Shown: positions 1 to 8,674, counted from the stretch's first letter. The stretch is 64,000 bases of DNA from Bradyrhizobium barranii subsp. barranii (GCF_017565645.3 NZ_CP086136.1:6431501-6495500), one strand, 5' to 3'. A program made the numbers and translations. Notes: a model not told the origin generated them from the letters alone.

Positions 1-514
1 CTTTTGTAACGTACCGCTGATCTTCCACGTCGAGAGCGGCCGCTACGGCAACATCGAGCTCGATGGACTCAATGTCCTGGTCATCCTCCACGCGCCGGGG
101 ATCATGGCAGACGGAGATTGGTCGGTGGCCGCCTATATCGACCAGCGCGCCAACGATGAGCAGACCGAGGCTCTAGCTGCGATCTTCACCGGCGGCGCCG
201 GTGGTCCGATGGCCGCGTTCACACCGCTGATCAGCAAGAACCTGGGGGTTCGCAAGGTCCCGATCACATTCCGAATCGAGGGCAAGACGCGGTCCGCGGA
301 AATCCCTGGCATTCTGCACATGTCCGTCGACCCGTTGCCGACCATGCATCCGAGCGGGGAAATGTGGGCCAACATCGGCCATCCAGTCAGCCCTGACAGG
401 ATGGTGATGGCAGTCGGCGCCGCCGGTAATACGTTCAGCGACCATGGCATGCGCTGGGACAATTCCGGCAAGAACGGCCTCTATGCGCCGATCCGCTGGT
501 CGAACCAGGCGTGA
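1..514 (+). CDS. DUF1326 domain-containing protein, 5' end cut by window edge
   Basis: The open frame runs in from base 2 with no start codon. It reads a Cys-containing stretch (FCNVPLIFHVESGRYG) and then GLNVLVILHAPG before the first Met at base 104, so that Met is internal and the N-terminus lies outside the window. The order of motifs (a Cys near the N-terminus, H-A-P-G, then GPMAAFTPLI) matches the DUF1326 family, which has about 200 residues. The function of the family is not established. It is typically encoded directly upstream of a DUF2182 membrane protein, as here, which suggests the pair works together. The stop is 49 bases before the next gene. Confidence 0.85.
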   Translation, partial: FCNVPLIFHVESGRYGNIELDGLNVLVILHAPGIMADGDWSVAAYIDQRANDEQTEALAAIFTGGAGGPMAAFTPLISKNLGVRKVPITFRIEGKTRSAEIPGILHMSVDPLPTMHPSGEMWANIGHPVSPDRMVMAVGAAGNTFSDHGMRWDNSGKNGLYAPIRWSNQA

Positions 515-563
515 TGCAACTCCTGACCCGGCCTTGCGAGAAGGCCGGCAACACTTATCGCAA

Positions 564-1385
564 ATGACCGACGGCCCCCTGGAGACCGTGCTGCGGCGCG
601 ATCGCTGGATCGTCGGCGGCGCGATCGGGATCATTGTCGCGCTGGCATGGGGCTATGTGCTTTGGCTCGCCAAGGACATGGACATGGGCGGCATGGACAT
701 GACCGGGTTCCGCATGATCCCGGCCGGGATCGGAATCATGTTACCGGCGAGCGAGCCATGGCGAGCGATCGAGTTCTCGTATGTGTTGCTGATGTGGGTG
801 GTGATGATGGTCGGAATGATGGCACCCTCGGCAGCGCCCATGATCCTCATGTACGCCCGCGTGGGTCGACAGGGGAAAGCGCAGGGCAAGCCGTTCGCTG
901 CGACCGGCTCGTTTGCGGCCGGTTATCTCCTCGCCTGGGGCGGCTTTTCGCTGGCAGCAACCCTACTCCAATGGGCGATCGAGCGGGCAGTCCTGCTGGA
1001 TTCCCGGATGACGATCGCCAGCAATCTGCTCAGTGCAATCGTGCTGATCGCGGCGGGAGTCTATCAATGGACACCGCTCAAGGACGTCTGTCTCGCCCAA
1101 TGCCAGTCGCCATTTCTGTTCCTGATGCGCCACGGTGGCTTTCGCGACGACCTGCGAGGCTGCCTGCTGCTGGGGCTCCGGCACGGAGGCTATTGTGTCG
1201 GCTGCTGCTGGGTCCTGATGGCGCTTTTGTTCGTAGGCGGGGTGATGAACGTGCTTTGGATTGCGCTTTTGGCCCTGCTCGTCCTGTTGGAGAAACTTAC
1301 GCCGATCGGACGATGGATCGCGCGCGCCGCCGGCATTGCGTGTGCGGCCGCCGGCGTCTGGCTACTGGTGTCGTTGCCGCGGTGA
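564..1385 (+). CDS. DUF2182 family membrane protein
   Basis: This is a 273-residue polytopic membrane protein. The ATG chosen here (MTDGPLETVLRRD) follows the stop of the DUF1326 gene by 49 bases; upstream in-frame Mets lie inside that gene. Visible features are a first membrane segment near residues 17-36, a Met/Asp-rich loop MDMGGMDMTGF near 41-51, and paired cysteines in LKDVCLAQC (about 172-180) and YCVGCCW (about 210-216). These match the DUF2182 family, whose Met- and Cys-rich loops look able to bind a metal. That role is an inference, since no activity is assigned to the family. About 200 bases with no recognisable gene follow before the IS21 end. Confidence 0.85.
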   Translation: MTDGPLETVLRRDRWIVGGAIGIIVALAWGYVLWLAKDMDMGGMDMTGFRMIPAGIGIMLPASEPWRAIEFSYVLLMWVVMMVGMMAPSAAPMILMYARVGRQGKAQGKPFAATGSFAAGYLLAWGGFSLAATLLQWAIERAVLLDSRMTIASNLLSAIVLIAAGVYQWTPLKDVCLAQCQSPFLFLMRHGGFRDDLRGCLLLGLRHGGYCVGCCWVLMALLFVGGVMNVLWIALLALLVLLEKLTPIGRWIARAAGIACAAAGVWLLVSLPR

Positions 1386-1589
1386 CGAGCAACCTGCGTG
1401 ATGTTCAGTTGGAGTGCCCTGTTGCAGACGGCGATCACGCCGAGCCGCCAGCCCTACACTCGAACCGTCAGGCGGGGACGGCCGAACGGCGAAGACCTGG
1501 GCTCCCTGAGCCGGTCTCTCCATCGATCGGCTTTCGAGGTTGGTGCGCTCGGAGGGAACCATTTGGCGACGTTACCTGCGGATTTCACG

Positions 1590-1646
1590 GATCGTGAGCA
1601 TCGATTTCGCGCGATCGTGAGCACTGAATTCAGACGATCGTGAGCA
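1590..1646 (+). repeat. Three IS21 terminal repeats with exact 23-bp period
   Basis: The 11-mer GATCGTGAGCA occurs at 1590, 1613 and 1636, that is every 23 bases, on the same strand. Multiple transposase-binding repeats of this kind at the element ends are characteristic of the IS21 family. They lie just outside the stop codon of istB and define the surviving end of the element. Confidence 0.8.
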
Positions 1647-1673
1647 GCCCGCTACGGCCGATGGGAGATAGAG

Positions 1674-2435
1674 TCAGTGTTCTGGTTGGCCGTCAAGGGT
1701 GATGGTTTTGGCGCTGCGTTTTCGCATGCTTTCTCCGGTGAGCTGGAGGCGGTGGGCGTTGTGGACGAGGCGATCGAGAATGGCGTCGGCGACCGTGGGG
1801 TCCCCAATGGCTCCATGCCAGGTGTCCACGGGGAGCTGACTTGTGACGATGGTGGATGCGCGGCCATGGCGGTCCTCGAGGATTTCGAGCAGATCGCGGC
1901 GTTCCGCGGCGGTGAGCACCGATAGTCCCCAATCATCCAAAATCAGAAGCTGAGCGCGGCCGAGGCTTTTGAGGAGCCGGGCGTAACGTCCGTCTCCGCG
2001 CGCGAGCGCGAGCGCCTCGAACAGCCTTGGAACGCGATGATAGAGGACTGATCGGTTGTCGCGGCAGGCCTTGTGGCCGAGCGCGCAGGCTAACCAACTT
2101 TTGCCCAGGCCGGTTGCCCCGGTGACGAGCAAATTCTCGTGGCGATCGATCCAGCGACCTTCGACGAGTTTGGCGAAAACGGCGCGGTCGATGCCCCGCG
2201 GGGTGCGCAGATCGACGTCCTCGACGCAAGCAGTCTGGCGCAGTGCGGCGATCTTGAGGCGCGTGGTGAGCCGCCTGGTGTCGCGTTCGGCGGCTTCGCG
2301 GTCGACCAACAGGCCGATGCGATCTTCGAACGGCAGGGCTTCGAGATCGGGCGATCGGCGCTGCTCCTCGAAGGCCTTGGCCATTCCGGTCAGGCCAAGC
2401 TCGATCAGCCGTTCGTGGGTTGGGTGGTTAAGCAT
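1674..2435 (-). CDS. istB: IS21-family transposition helper ATPase IstB
   Basis: This 253-residue AAA+ ATPase is the IS21 helper protein that regulates IstA and targets DNA during transposition. A Walker A motif GATGLGKS lies at about residues 106-113 and a Walker B LLILDDWG at about 163-170, with the IstB N-terminal region MLNHPTHERLIELGLTGMAKAF. The length is normal for the family. It follows istA by 18 bases in one transcription unit. It looks intact although its partner is truncated. Confidence 0.93.
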   Translation of the reverse strand: MLNHPTHERLIELGLTGMAKAFEEQRRSPDLEALPFEDRIGLLVDREAAERDTRRLTTRLKIAALRQTACVEDVDLRTPRGIDRAVFAKLVEGRWIDRHENLLVTGATGLGKSWLACALGHKACRDNRSVLYHRVPRLFEALALARGDGRYARLLKSLGRAQLLILDDWGLSVLTAAERRDLLEILEDRHGRASTIVTSQLPVDTWHGAIGDPTVADAILDRLVHNAHRLQLTGESMRKRSAKTITLDGQPEH

Positions 2436-2453
2436 GCCGGGTCTCTCCTTGCT

Positions 2454-3908
2454 TCAGTGGAAGTAGTCGCGTCCGCGGATATTGCCGTGGCGCAGGGGCT
2501 GGTGCTCGAAAGATTCGTCGAAGAACGTGCGATCGAGGCCGTTCTGGAGGATCGATCTAATCGAGGCGACGGAGCGCGCCTTGATGAGGATGCCCCTCCG
2601 GCAGGCTGCGTCGAGGCGTTCGGCGCCGTAGCTTTTGACGAGCGCCAGAATGCCAAGGCAGGTTCGAAAGCCTTGTTCTGGATGGGGCCGGGCGTCGATC
2701 ACGGCCTGGAAAAACGCTGCTGTCGAAGGACCGATCCGCTCGCCGGCGGCGATCACCGCGGCGGGGGTCCATTTGCCGTAGCGGCGATGGGCGCTCGGCA
2801 TGTGGTCGGCGATGGTGGTGTGTCCGCGTCGGTTGGGCGCGCGGGCATGGCTGGCGATCCGCTGGCCCTTGTGGAAGATCTCGACCGTCCGATCGTCGAT
2901 ACGGGCATCGACCAGCTCGCCAATCAGACGATACGGCGCGGAGTACCAATGGCCGTCGACCTCGACATGATAATCGGGAGCGAGGCGGCAGCGCTTCCAG
3001 CGTGCGAAGGCATAAGGCTGATCTGGCAGCGGGGTTAGCTTGGGTTTGTCGAGTTCGGCAAACAGTTCGGCGCGGCTTGAGCCGAAGCCACGCATTTGAC
3101 GAGCATTGAGTTCGTCGACGAGTGTCTTGATGGCGGCGTTGAGCTCGGCCCGGGAAAAGAAGCGCTGATTGCGCAGCCGGGCCAGAATCCAGCGCTGGGC
3201 GATTTGCACCGCGACCTCGACCTTCGCCTTGTCTTTTGGGCGCCGCGGCCGTGCGGCGAGAATGGCCGTGCCGTAATGGCTCGCCATCTCGGCATAAGTG
3301 CGATTGAGGCCGGGATCGTAGCGGTCGGGGTTGCTGACGGCGGCTTTGAGGTTGTCGCAGACCACGAACGTCGGCGTTCCGCTCAAAAACGTGAACAAGT
3401 TGACGTGGGCCCGGATCCAGTCGGCCAAGCTCTCGCTGGGGCAGGCCTCGGCGTAGGTGTAGTTCGAAGCGCCCATCGCCGCGACGAACAGCTTCATCGG
3501 CTGCACTTCCCCGGTCAGGGGATCGACGATGTCGATGGTGTCGCCGGCGAAATCCACGAACACCTTCTCGCCGCCCAGATGAATCTGCCGCATCGAAGGT
3601 CGGACCCGCCCCTTCCAGGCCTCGTAGGTAGTGCAGAACCACGTGTACCCGAAACCGTCGGGATTAACGGCGCGATACTCCTCCCAGAGCAGGCGACGGG
3701 TTACGTTGCGCCGGCGGAGCTCTTTATCGATGTAGCTCCAGTCGGGCACCGGCCGCTGCGGGCTCTGAGACGCTGGTCGTGGGGCCGGGAAAAGCAAAAG
3801 CTCCAGGTCTTCATCGGTCATTCCCTCCGGAAGCGGCCAGCTCAACCCAGCAGAGCGGGCGCGGCTCAGGTAGGCGCTATAGCCAACAGCTAGTTTTGCA
3901 CTCATCAC
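2454..3908 (-). CDS. istA: IS21-family transposase IstA, N-terminally truncated
   Basis: This is the DDE transposase of the element (484 residues as read). The integrase core is present, with acidic residues at D119 (FVDFAGD), D185 (VVCDNLKAA) and E231 (KAKVEVAV), followed by the C-terminal Mu-transposase-like domain. Family similarity begins only at about residue 13 (YLSRARSAGLSWPLPEG). The N-terminal HTH of a full-length IstA (roughly 30-40 residues) is missing and replaced by unrelated sequence. The GTG start overlaps the end of the neighbouring exported-protein gene. The protein is probably inactive for DNA end binding. Confidence 0.85.
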   Translation of the reverse strand: MMSAKLAVGYSAYLSRARSAGLSWPLPEGMTDEDLELLLFPAPRPASQSPQRPVPDWSYIDKELRRRNVTRRLLWEEYRAVNPDGFGYTWFCTTYEAWKGRVRPSMRQIHLGGEKVFVDFAGDTIDIVDPLTGEVQPMKLFVAAMGASNYTYAEACPSESLADWIRAHVNLFTFLSGTPTFVVCDNLKAAVSNPDRYDPGLNRTYAEMASHYGTAILAARPRRPKDKAKVEVAVQIAQRWILARLRNQRFFSRAELNAAIKTLVDELNARQMRGFGSSRAELFAELDKPKLTPLPDQPYAFARWKRCRLAPDYHVEVDGHWYSAPYRLIGELVDARIDDRTVEIFHKGQRIASHARAPNRRGHTTIADHMPSAHRRYGKWTPAAVIAAGERIGPSTAAFFQAVIDARPHPEQGFRTCLGILALVKSYGAERLDAACRRGILIKARSVASIRSILQNGLDRTFFDESFEHQPLRHGNIRGRDYFH

Positions 3909-4372
3909 TGCACGCTGAGCACGTCTACAAGGGGCTTACATTGAGCTTCCAACTTTACTCGACGACAAATGCCTTCGAGCATTGTTACTAGAGTGCTCTT
4001 CGGCGCTTTTTCAACGAACTTCGCAGTTTCTTGGTCCACGGCCTTCTGAATCTCGGCGAAGTTGACCGGCAGCCGAGGGCAGAAATGCTGCATATATTTG
4101 TCATATAGCTTCGATGTGTATTGGGTAGTCATATCGATGCAATGGGTGTTGCTGTCGCCCCAGGTCTGGTCCGCATTACAAATCAAGCGACGGCTAGTGA
4201 TGTGGCTGTTGTCACCCTGCCAATCTACGTTTTGAGCTTTTACGCTCGGGCACTCACAGATCGTGGCACCTACAGAGAACGATTGTCCCGCATACTCGCA
4301 GGATTTCTGTTGTGCGCTTGCCACGCAAGTGGACGCAGCAAGAGCGGTCATCAGCAATAAGCACTTCCTCAT
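3905..4372 (-). CDS. Small exported Cys-rich hypothetical protein
   Basis: The 155-residue product starts with a clear signal peptide (MRKCLLLMTALAASTCVASA, cleavage likely after ASA at about residue 20). The mature part has about eight cysteines, so a disulfide-stabilised periplasmic or secreted protein is likely. No family is recognised. It sits between two insertion sequences. Its last codons overlap the truncated istA, so its own C-terminus may also be affected by the IS21 junction. Confidence 0.6.
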   Translation of the reverse strand: MRKCLLLMTALAASTCVASAQQKSCEYAGQSFSVGATICECPSVKAQNVDWQGDNSHITSRRLICNADQTWGDSNTHCIDMTTQYTSKLYDKYMQHFCPRLPVNFAEIQKAVDQETAKFVEKAPKSTLVTMLEGICRRVKLEAQCKPLVDVLSVQ

Positions 4373-4455
4373 GATTCGCCCCTCTCAGTAGAGGTCTCTT
4401 TTATCCGATTCAATGAACGGTGCGCAGCCGATCTGCCGCTACAGATAAGTCAGCA

Positions 4456-5854
4456 GAGCTATGGCTGATTTTGGGTGACGCGGCCTGATCAGGCGGCGTG
4501 GCTTTCAGTGTTCGGAATGACTTCGATTCCGTCGATGAACTTTACACCGGCGATGACTTTCGGCAACTGGTTCGTGCTCTTCAATCGCCGCCAGGTCTTC
4601 GATGCGGCGTCGATGAGCTTGAACACCATCAGCTTTGCAGTTTGTTGCGACAGCGATCCCTTGGTCCGCACCGTTCGGTGGCGCACCGTGGCGAAGACGC
4701 TCTCGATCGGGTTCGAGCTGCGTAGGTGGATCCAGTGCTCAGCAGGGAAGTCGAAGAAGGCGAGCAGCGCATGGCGATCCTTGATCAGGCACTCCACCGC
4801 ACGTCCGTATTTGACGTGGTATTTCTCGACGAAGACGTCGATCGCGGTTTCAGCTTCGGCCCGGTGTGGGGCCAGATAGATGTTCCGCAGGTCGTTCTTC
4901 ATGGGGCCCTGCACGGATTTGGCGACCTTGTCGAGTACGTTGCTCACTTTATGGCACCAGCATCGTTGGTGCCGCGTGCCGGGAAAGGCCTCGTCCAGTG
5001 CCTTCCAGAAGCCGAGGGCGCCGTCGCCGATGGCGAGTTGCGGGGCAATCCGTAACCCGCGTTGCCGCAGGTCGATCAGGAGTTCGCGCCAGCTCTGCGC
5101 GCTCTCGCGCACGCCGACCTGGAAGCCGATCAGCTCCTTCTTGCCTTCCGGCGTGGTGCCAATCAGCACCAGCATGCATTCGCTGTGATCTTCCATGCGG
5201 GCCTGCAGGTACACGCCATCGGCCCAGATGTAGACATAGCGACGCGCCGACAGATCGCGTCTCTGCCAGCGTTCGTACTCGACCTGCCAATCGGCCTTCA
5301 GGCCGGCGATCACCGAAGGCGACAGGTTCGGCGCATCCTTGCCGAGCAGCGCCGAGAGCGCCTCCTGGAAGTCGCCGGTCGAGATGCCGCGCAAATAGAG
5401 GACCGGGATCAAGGCATCCAGGCTCTTCGTCCGCCGCGCCCATAGCGGCAGGATTGCCGAACTGAAGCGGAGGCGGTCGCCTGGCCCGCTCGCTCCGCGG
5501 TCGCGGACCTTGGGACGAGCGACCTCCACCGGACCGATGCCGGTCGCAATCTCGCGCACCGGACCGTGCCCATGTCGGACCAGGCGCGCTCGACCGTCGG
5601 GCAGCGTCAGATTGGCCGTGCTGGCCAGAAACGCGCCAACCTCGATCTCGATCGCCCTGGCAAGCAGGTCCCGCGCGCCGGCACGAACGATATCGGTCAG
5701 TGGATCATCAACCGCGGACGGCTGACGGAAAGCAAGAACATTGGTAGTCTCGGTCATGGCGTATCGCTCTCCTCGAGAGGTTCTGGCAGGCTCGTCACCC
5801 GCCTCGATACGCCGCCTTCCTCACACCGTCATCACCCAGATTCCGCCATAGCTC
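4456..5854 (-). mobile_element. Complete IS256-family insertion sequence
   Basis: The 1399-bp element has imperfect 24-bp terminal inverted repeats. The left end starts GAGCTATGGCTGATTTTGGG, and the right end read on the minus strand starts GAGCTATGGCGGAATCTGGG. A perfect 9-bp direct repeat lies outside. It carries a single full-length transposase gene. It looks intact and recently active. Confidence 0.92.
4489..5757 (-). CDS. IS256-family transposase
   Basis: This 422-residue mutator-type DDE transposase has the catalytic acids visible as D180 (YIWADGVY), D245 (AIGDGALGFW) and E352 (SNPIESVFA). It has the hallmark RCWCHK motif at about 265-270 and the C-terminal VRHRTVRTKG region. The length fits the family. 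It is the only gene of the element and stops 33 bases from the left inverted repeat. Confidence 0.95.
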   Translation of the reverse strand: MTETTNVLAFRQPSAVDDPLTDIVRAGARDLLARAIEIEVGAFLASTANLTLPDGRARLVRHGHGPVREIATGIGPVEVARPKVRDRGASGPGDRLRFSSAILPLWARRTKSLDALIPVLYLRGISTGDFQEALSALLGKDAPNLSPSVIAGLKADWQVEYERWQRRDLSARRYVYIWADGVYLQARMEDHSECMLVLIGTTPEGKKELIGFQVGVRESAQSWRELLIDLRQRGLRIAPQLAIGDGALGFWKALDEAFPGTRHQRCWCHKVSNVLDKVAKSVQGPMKNDLRNIYLAPHRAEAETAIDVFVEKYHVKYGRAVECLIKDRHALLAFFDFPAEHWIHLRSSNPIESVFATVRHRTVRTKGSLSQQTAKLMVFKLIDAASKTWRRLKSTNQLPKVIAGVKFIDGIEVIPNTESHAA

Positions 5855-5908
5855 AAGTCAGCAGGCCATGAGTCGTAATCGGATTACGTCGGCTCGCGAA
5901 CTCCGGGG

Positions 5909-6310
5909 TCACCCGGCCCTCCTGGCTTTCTTGACCTGCGGTTCTCGTGGCATGTGAAAGACGAGCGCCACACGTCGCGATCCGCAGCTCGGGCATTTGA
6001 GTCTAGTCGGAAGGTCCGAAATGGGAAAGGCCGCGCCGCGCGTCCAAATCAGCGTTCTGAGATCGAGATCGTACTGATAGATGCACGACCGGATCGAGCG
6101 CATGCCGTCGTTATTGCCGAACGCGCACCGCGCGGTGATGCGCCAGCCGAGCTGCCAAGCCTCGCCGATTGTTTCCACAGCCATGAGAACAAATCGAGAA
6201 CAATCGGGGAAAGGGTCAAGGCTGTGAACAGCGGGTGTAATTTCCATCCGGAAATCGCCGGGGTTGCAAACCGGAAACGGAACTCCATATAAAGGGGGCC
6301 AGGAGGCCAT
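5909..6310 (-). CDS. Conserved hypothetical protein with C-terminal CxxC zinc ribbon
   Basis: The frame encodes up to 133 residues. The well-formed part begins near VETIGEAWQLGWRITARCAFG, and a start at MAVETIGEAW or at MEITPAV is also possible; the longest frame is given. The C-terminus carries LKCPSCGSRRV, half of a zinc-ribbon-like site, with a second Cys in ARCAFG. Proteins with this layout are frequent hypotheticals in Rhizobiales (recognised from memory, not searched). It diverges from the MBL-fold gene on the other strand, 22 bases away. Confidence 0.6.
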   Translation of the reverse strand: MASWPPLYGVPFPVCNPGDFRMEITPAVHSLDPFPDCSRFVLMAVETIGEAWQLGWRITARCAFGNNDGMRSIRSCIYQYDLDLRTLIWTRGAAFPISDLPTRLKCPSCGSRRVALVFHMPREPQVKKARRAG

Positions 6311-6332
6311 TAACCACTAAATATGGGGCGAC

Positions 6333-7406
6333 TTGGTGGCGGATTTTTACGAGATAGATTTTATCCCGGTTCATACTTCAAAAAGCGGCGACTGCATCAC
6401 GATCCGGTACTCCATCGGCGGCATGCCGCCGGTCCTGCACGTCGTAGATGGTGGATATACCAGCACCGCAGCGGAACTAGCTGCGCACATCGATAAGTGG
6501 CACGTCCCGTACATCGACCACATGGTCGTGACGCACCCGGATCAAGATCACGCCGAAGGTCTGGCACCGATCCTGGAATACTATCCGGTCGGTACGCTCT
6601 GGATGCTGAGACCGTGGATTTACGCGGATCAGCTCATTCAGCACTTCCCGCGCATGCAGTCGGTGGCCACGCTGCAGCAGCGTCTCCGCGACGACTATCC
6701 GTACATCGCCGAGCTAGAGAAGATCGCGCAGAAGCGCGGTATCAACATCCAAGAGCCGTTCCAGGGACGGAAGATTGGCGCCTTCACTGTGCTGACTCCC
6801 TCGCCTGCGCGATACGGCCGGTTGATCCTGCGGTCCGATCGCACGCCTCAACTCGCGCCCGGACTGGGAGGCGCTCTCGCTGGCTTGGTGCAGCCGATAA
6901 AAGCCATGGCCCGGATGGTCCGCGATGGTTGGGGCTCCGAACGGTTCTCAAGCGAAGACACGAGCGTCGAAAATGAAATGAGTGTTGTGCAGTGGGCCAA
7001 CATTGCGGGCGACAACATTGTTCTTACCGGTGATGCGGGGCGCGAGGGAATGACCGAAGCGGCGGACCATGCTCCCTACGAAGGCTTGTTCTTGCCCGGC
7101 GTGCAGCAGTTTCAAGTCCCGCACCACGGCGGACGGCGCAATCTATCGACTGAGATATGTGATCGTTGGCTCGGTCAGCGCCTGCGTGCGATGGTCCCAG
7201 AGGGCAGCGAGACCTTTTACGCTCTCATCAGCTCTGCCAAGGAAGATACCGACCATCCCCGTAACGCGGTGATCCGCGCGATGCGTCACCGTGGCGCTTT
7301 CATAGCAACGACCGAGGACAGCGCATTTCGCGCGCACAAGAACTCGCCGAACCCTTGGCCTGGCAAACTGACAAACGTGGCATATCCCGGTGAGCAAGAA
7401 GAGTAG
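6333..7406 (+). CDS. ComEC/Rec2-like metallo-beta-lactamase-fold hydrolase
   Basis: This 357-residue soluble MBL-fold protein has the metal-binding signature THPDQDHAEG at about residues 67-76, LTGDAG near 231, PHHGG at about 262-266 and a late DHP motif. The D-Q-D-H form and the VVDGG opening strand are typical of the ComEC/Rec2-related branch, which acts on nucleic acids or phosphodiesters, rather than of antibiotic-hydrolysing enzymes. The start is TTG at 6333 or GTG three bases later, after GGGGCGA. Its end overlaps the next membrane gene by 17 bases, so the two form an operon. The substrate is unknown. A nuclease-type defence effector is one possibility. Confidence 0.75.
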   Translation: MVADFYEIDFIPVHTSKSGDCITIRYSIGGMPPVLHVVDGGYTSTAAELAAHIDKWHVPYIDHMVVTHPDQDHAEGLAPILEYYPVGTLWMLRPWIYADQLIQHFPRMQSVATLQQRLRDDYPYIAELEKIAQKRGINIQEPFQGRKIGAFTVLTPSPARYGRLILRSDRTPQLAPGLGGALAGLVQPIKAMARMVRDGWGSERFSSEDTSVENEMSVVQWANIAGDNIVLTGDAGREGMTEAADHAPYEGLFLPGVQQFQVPHHGGRRNLSTEICDRWLGQRLRAMVPEGSETFYALISSAKEDTDHPRNAVIRAMRHRGAFIATTEDSAFRAHKNSPNPWPGKLTNVAYPGEQEE

Positions 7407-8082
7407 AGGCATTACCAAACTGAGCTTTTACGAACAGGTCGGGATCATCATTCCCGGCAGTGCGATGTTGTTCGGCTTGTTCTTCTTCATCCCCGATCTG
7501 CGCGGTGCGCTGACGAAAGACGGCGTGAGCGTTGGCCAACTTGGCATCTTTGTCTTGCTCTCGTATGCCGCCGGTCACCTCGTTGCTGCGGTCGGCAATG
7601 CAGTCGAATGGCTTATGTGGAAGGCGTTCGGCGGAATGCCCAGCGACTGGATCGTGCGAGAGGATCAGACTCTTCTTGCTCCGGAACAGCTCAACCAGCT
7701 CAGAGAAAAGTTGCAGGTGTTGATGGGGTTCTGCGTCGAAAAGGTCACCGGCATGGATGTGAAGACGTGGAAGCCGATCTCACGGCAAATCTACGCCAAG
7801 GTGATGAAGGACGGGCAGACGAGCCGGATCGATACGTTCAATGGGAACTACGGGCTTAACCGAGGTCTCGCGAGCGCCATGCTGGTCCTCACCGTCTTCG
7901 CTCTTACGCAGTCCCTCTGGTGGGCCGCCTTCGGTCTGATAGTTGTGGGAAGCGTCTTTCTGTACCGCGCGCACCGCTTCGGCGTGTATTACGGCCGCGA
8001 ACTCTACCTGCAATTTCTAATTATGAGCGATCAGCCAAAGCCGCCGCCGAAGATATCAAGGAAAAAGGAAGAGACGGCCTGA
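7390..8082 (+). CDS. Four-segment membrane protein coupled to the MBL-fold gene
   Basis: The 230-residue product has hydrophobic segments near residues 17-36, 47-68, 158-176 and 178-195. A soluble loop of about 90 residues separates the two pairs, and the tail is charged and Pro/Lys-rich. No known family is recognised. The start overlaps the MBL-fold gene, which implies translational coupling and a joint function, for instance membrane anchoring or pore formation. The N-terminus (LSFYEQVGIIIPGSAMLFGL) resembles a re-entrant or channel-like entry helix, which is only an impression. Confidence 0.65.
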   Translation: MSKKSRGITKLSFYEQVGIIIPGSAMLFGLFFFIPDLRGALTKDGVSVGQLGIFVLLSYAAGHLVAAVGNAVEWLMWKAFGGMPSDWIVREDQTLLAPEQLNQLREKLQVLMGFCVEKVTGMDVKTWKPISRQIYAKVMKDGQTSRIDTFNGNYGLNRGLASAMLVLTVFALTQSLWWAAFGLIVVGSVFLYRAHRFGVYYGRELYLQFLIMSDQPKPPPKISRKKEETA

Positions 8083-8143
8083 ATCAACTCGGATTCGTTT
8101 TGGACCGCTCCCCGAGTGCCGCTAGGCTCGCAGAGGGGGAAAC

Positions 8144-8553
8144 ATGGCAAACTCACCACTTGGCGTAATCAAAATCCCGGTAGATGGATCATGGGATATT
8201 GAGAACCTGCGCGATCTATCCGAAAGCCTTTCCGAGACGTACGGGCTTTTTTACCCACTCGTGGCGGCCGAAGAGGATACCGGCTCATGGTGCGCAAGCA
8301 CGATGATCGCGTGCGCTTGTACAGACGCCGCACCGCACACGGGCAGACCAGATCATTTGTGGTCAACGGCCATAAATACATGAGACCCGCGCGGGTCTCC
8401 CCGGCGGGTCTCTCAAAGCCGTGTCGCCCACGGCCCCCTTATCGTTCTCAAGGCATTTTTGCGGATCGCGGTCGTCGGAACGAGTGCGACACTTTTGCAT
8501 TGCCGGGCGGGTACGAAGGCCGCCGTCAGAACGAGATCGGGTCTCGGATTTAA
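8144..8553 (+). pseudogene. Possible third gene of the MBL cassette, apparently frameshifted
   Basis: An ATG with a good ribosome site (AGAGGGGG, 5-7 bases upstream) opens a frame that reads well for about 46 residues (MANSPLGVIKIPVDGSWDIE and on to FYPLVAAEEDT). It then turns Cys-rich and stops at 8383. From about 8281 the +1-shifted frame (RLMVRKHDDRVRLYRRR) has better third-position GC and stays open to 8553, so a shift near 8275-8290 is likely. A perfect 18-bp palindrome GAGACCCGCGCGGGTCTC lies at 8382-8399. Nothing further is seen between 8554 and 8674. The product is unrecognised. Confidence 0.4.
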
Positions 8554-8674
8554 CAGGCTCGATTAAGGTGACATGAGAAGGGGTTTACTTCTTCATGACT
8601 GTGCTCCAAGTCAGTTGCGGAAGTCGTCCGCCTCAACGGCGATGGCTTACAGTAGCGATTAGGAGGCCCGTGAC

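Larger units (their letters stand above)
1590..3900 (-). mobile_element. IS21-family element, truncated at the istA side
   Basis: The element carries an istB-istA pair on the minus strand and one IS21-type end at its left in this window. The other end should lie beyond the start of istA. No copy of the terminal repeat word is seen there, and istA itself lacks its usual N-terminal helix-turn-helix, so the element is truncated. Its right limit is estimated from where the IstA similarity stops (roughly 3880-3900). No target-site duplication can be defined with one end missing. It is unlikely to move on its own. Confidence 0.75.
4447..5863. repeat. 9-bp target-site duplication flanking the IS256 element
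   Basis: AAGTCAGCA occurs directly at 4447-4455 and again at 5855-5863, exactly outside the two inverted ends of the IS256-type element. Duplications of 8-9 bp are normal for that family. The duplication proves that the element inserted as a unit into what was contiguous DNA. Confidence 0.9.

Noticed and set aside
444..563. Upstream in-frame Met of the DUF2182 gene
   Set aside because: It lies inside the DUF1326 gene, and the codons up to 563 read as an out-of-frame Arg-rich stretch. The ATG at 564 matches family starts.
6333..7406. Antibiotic-type metallo-beta-lactamase
   Set aside because: No signal peptide. The HPDQDH and PHHGG motifs belong to the ComEC-like branch of the fold.
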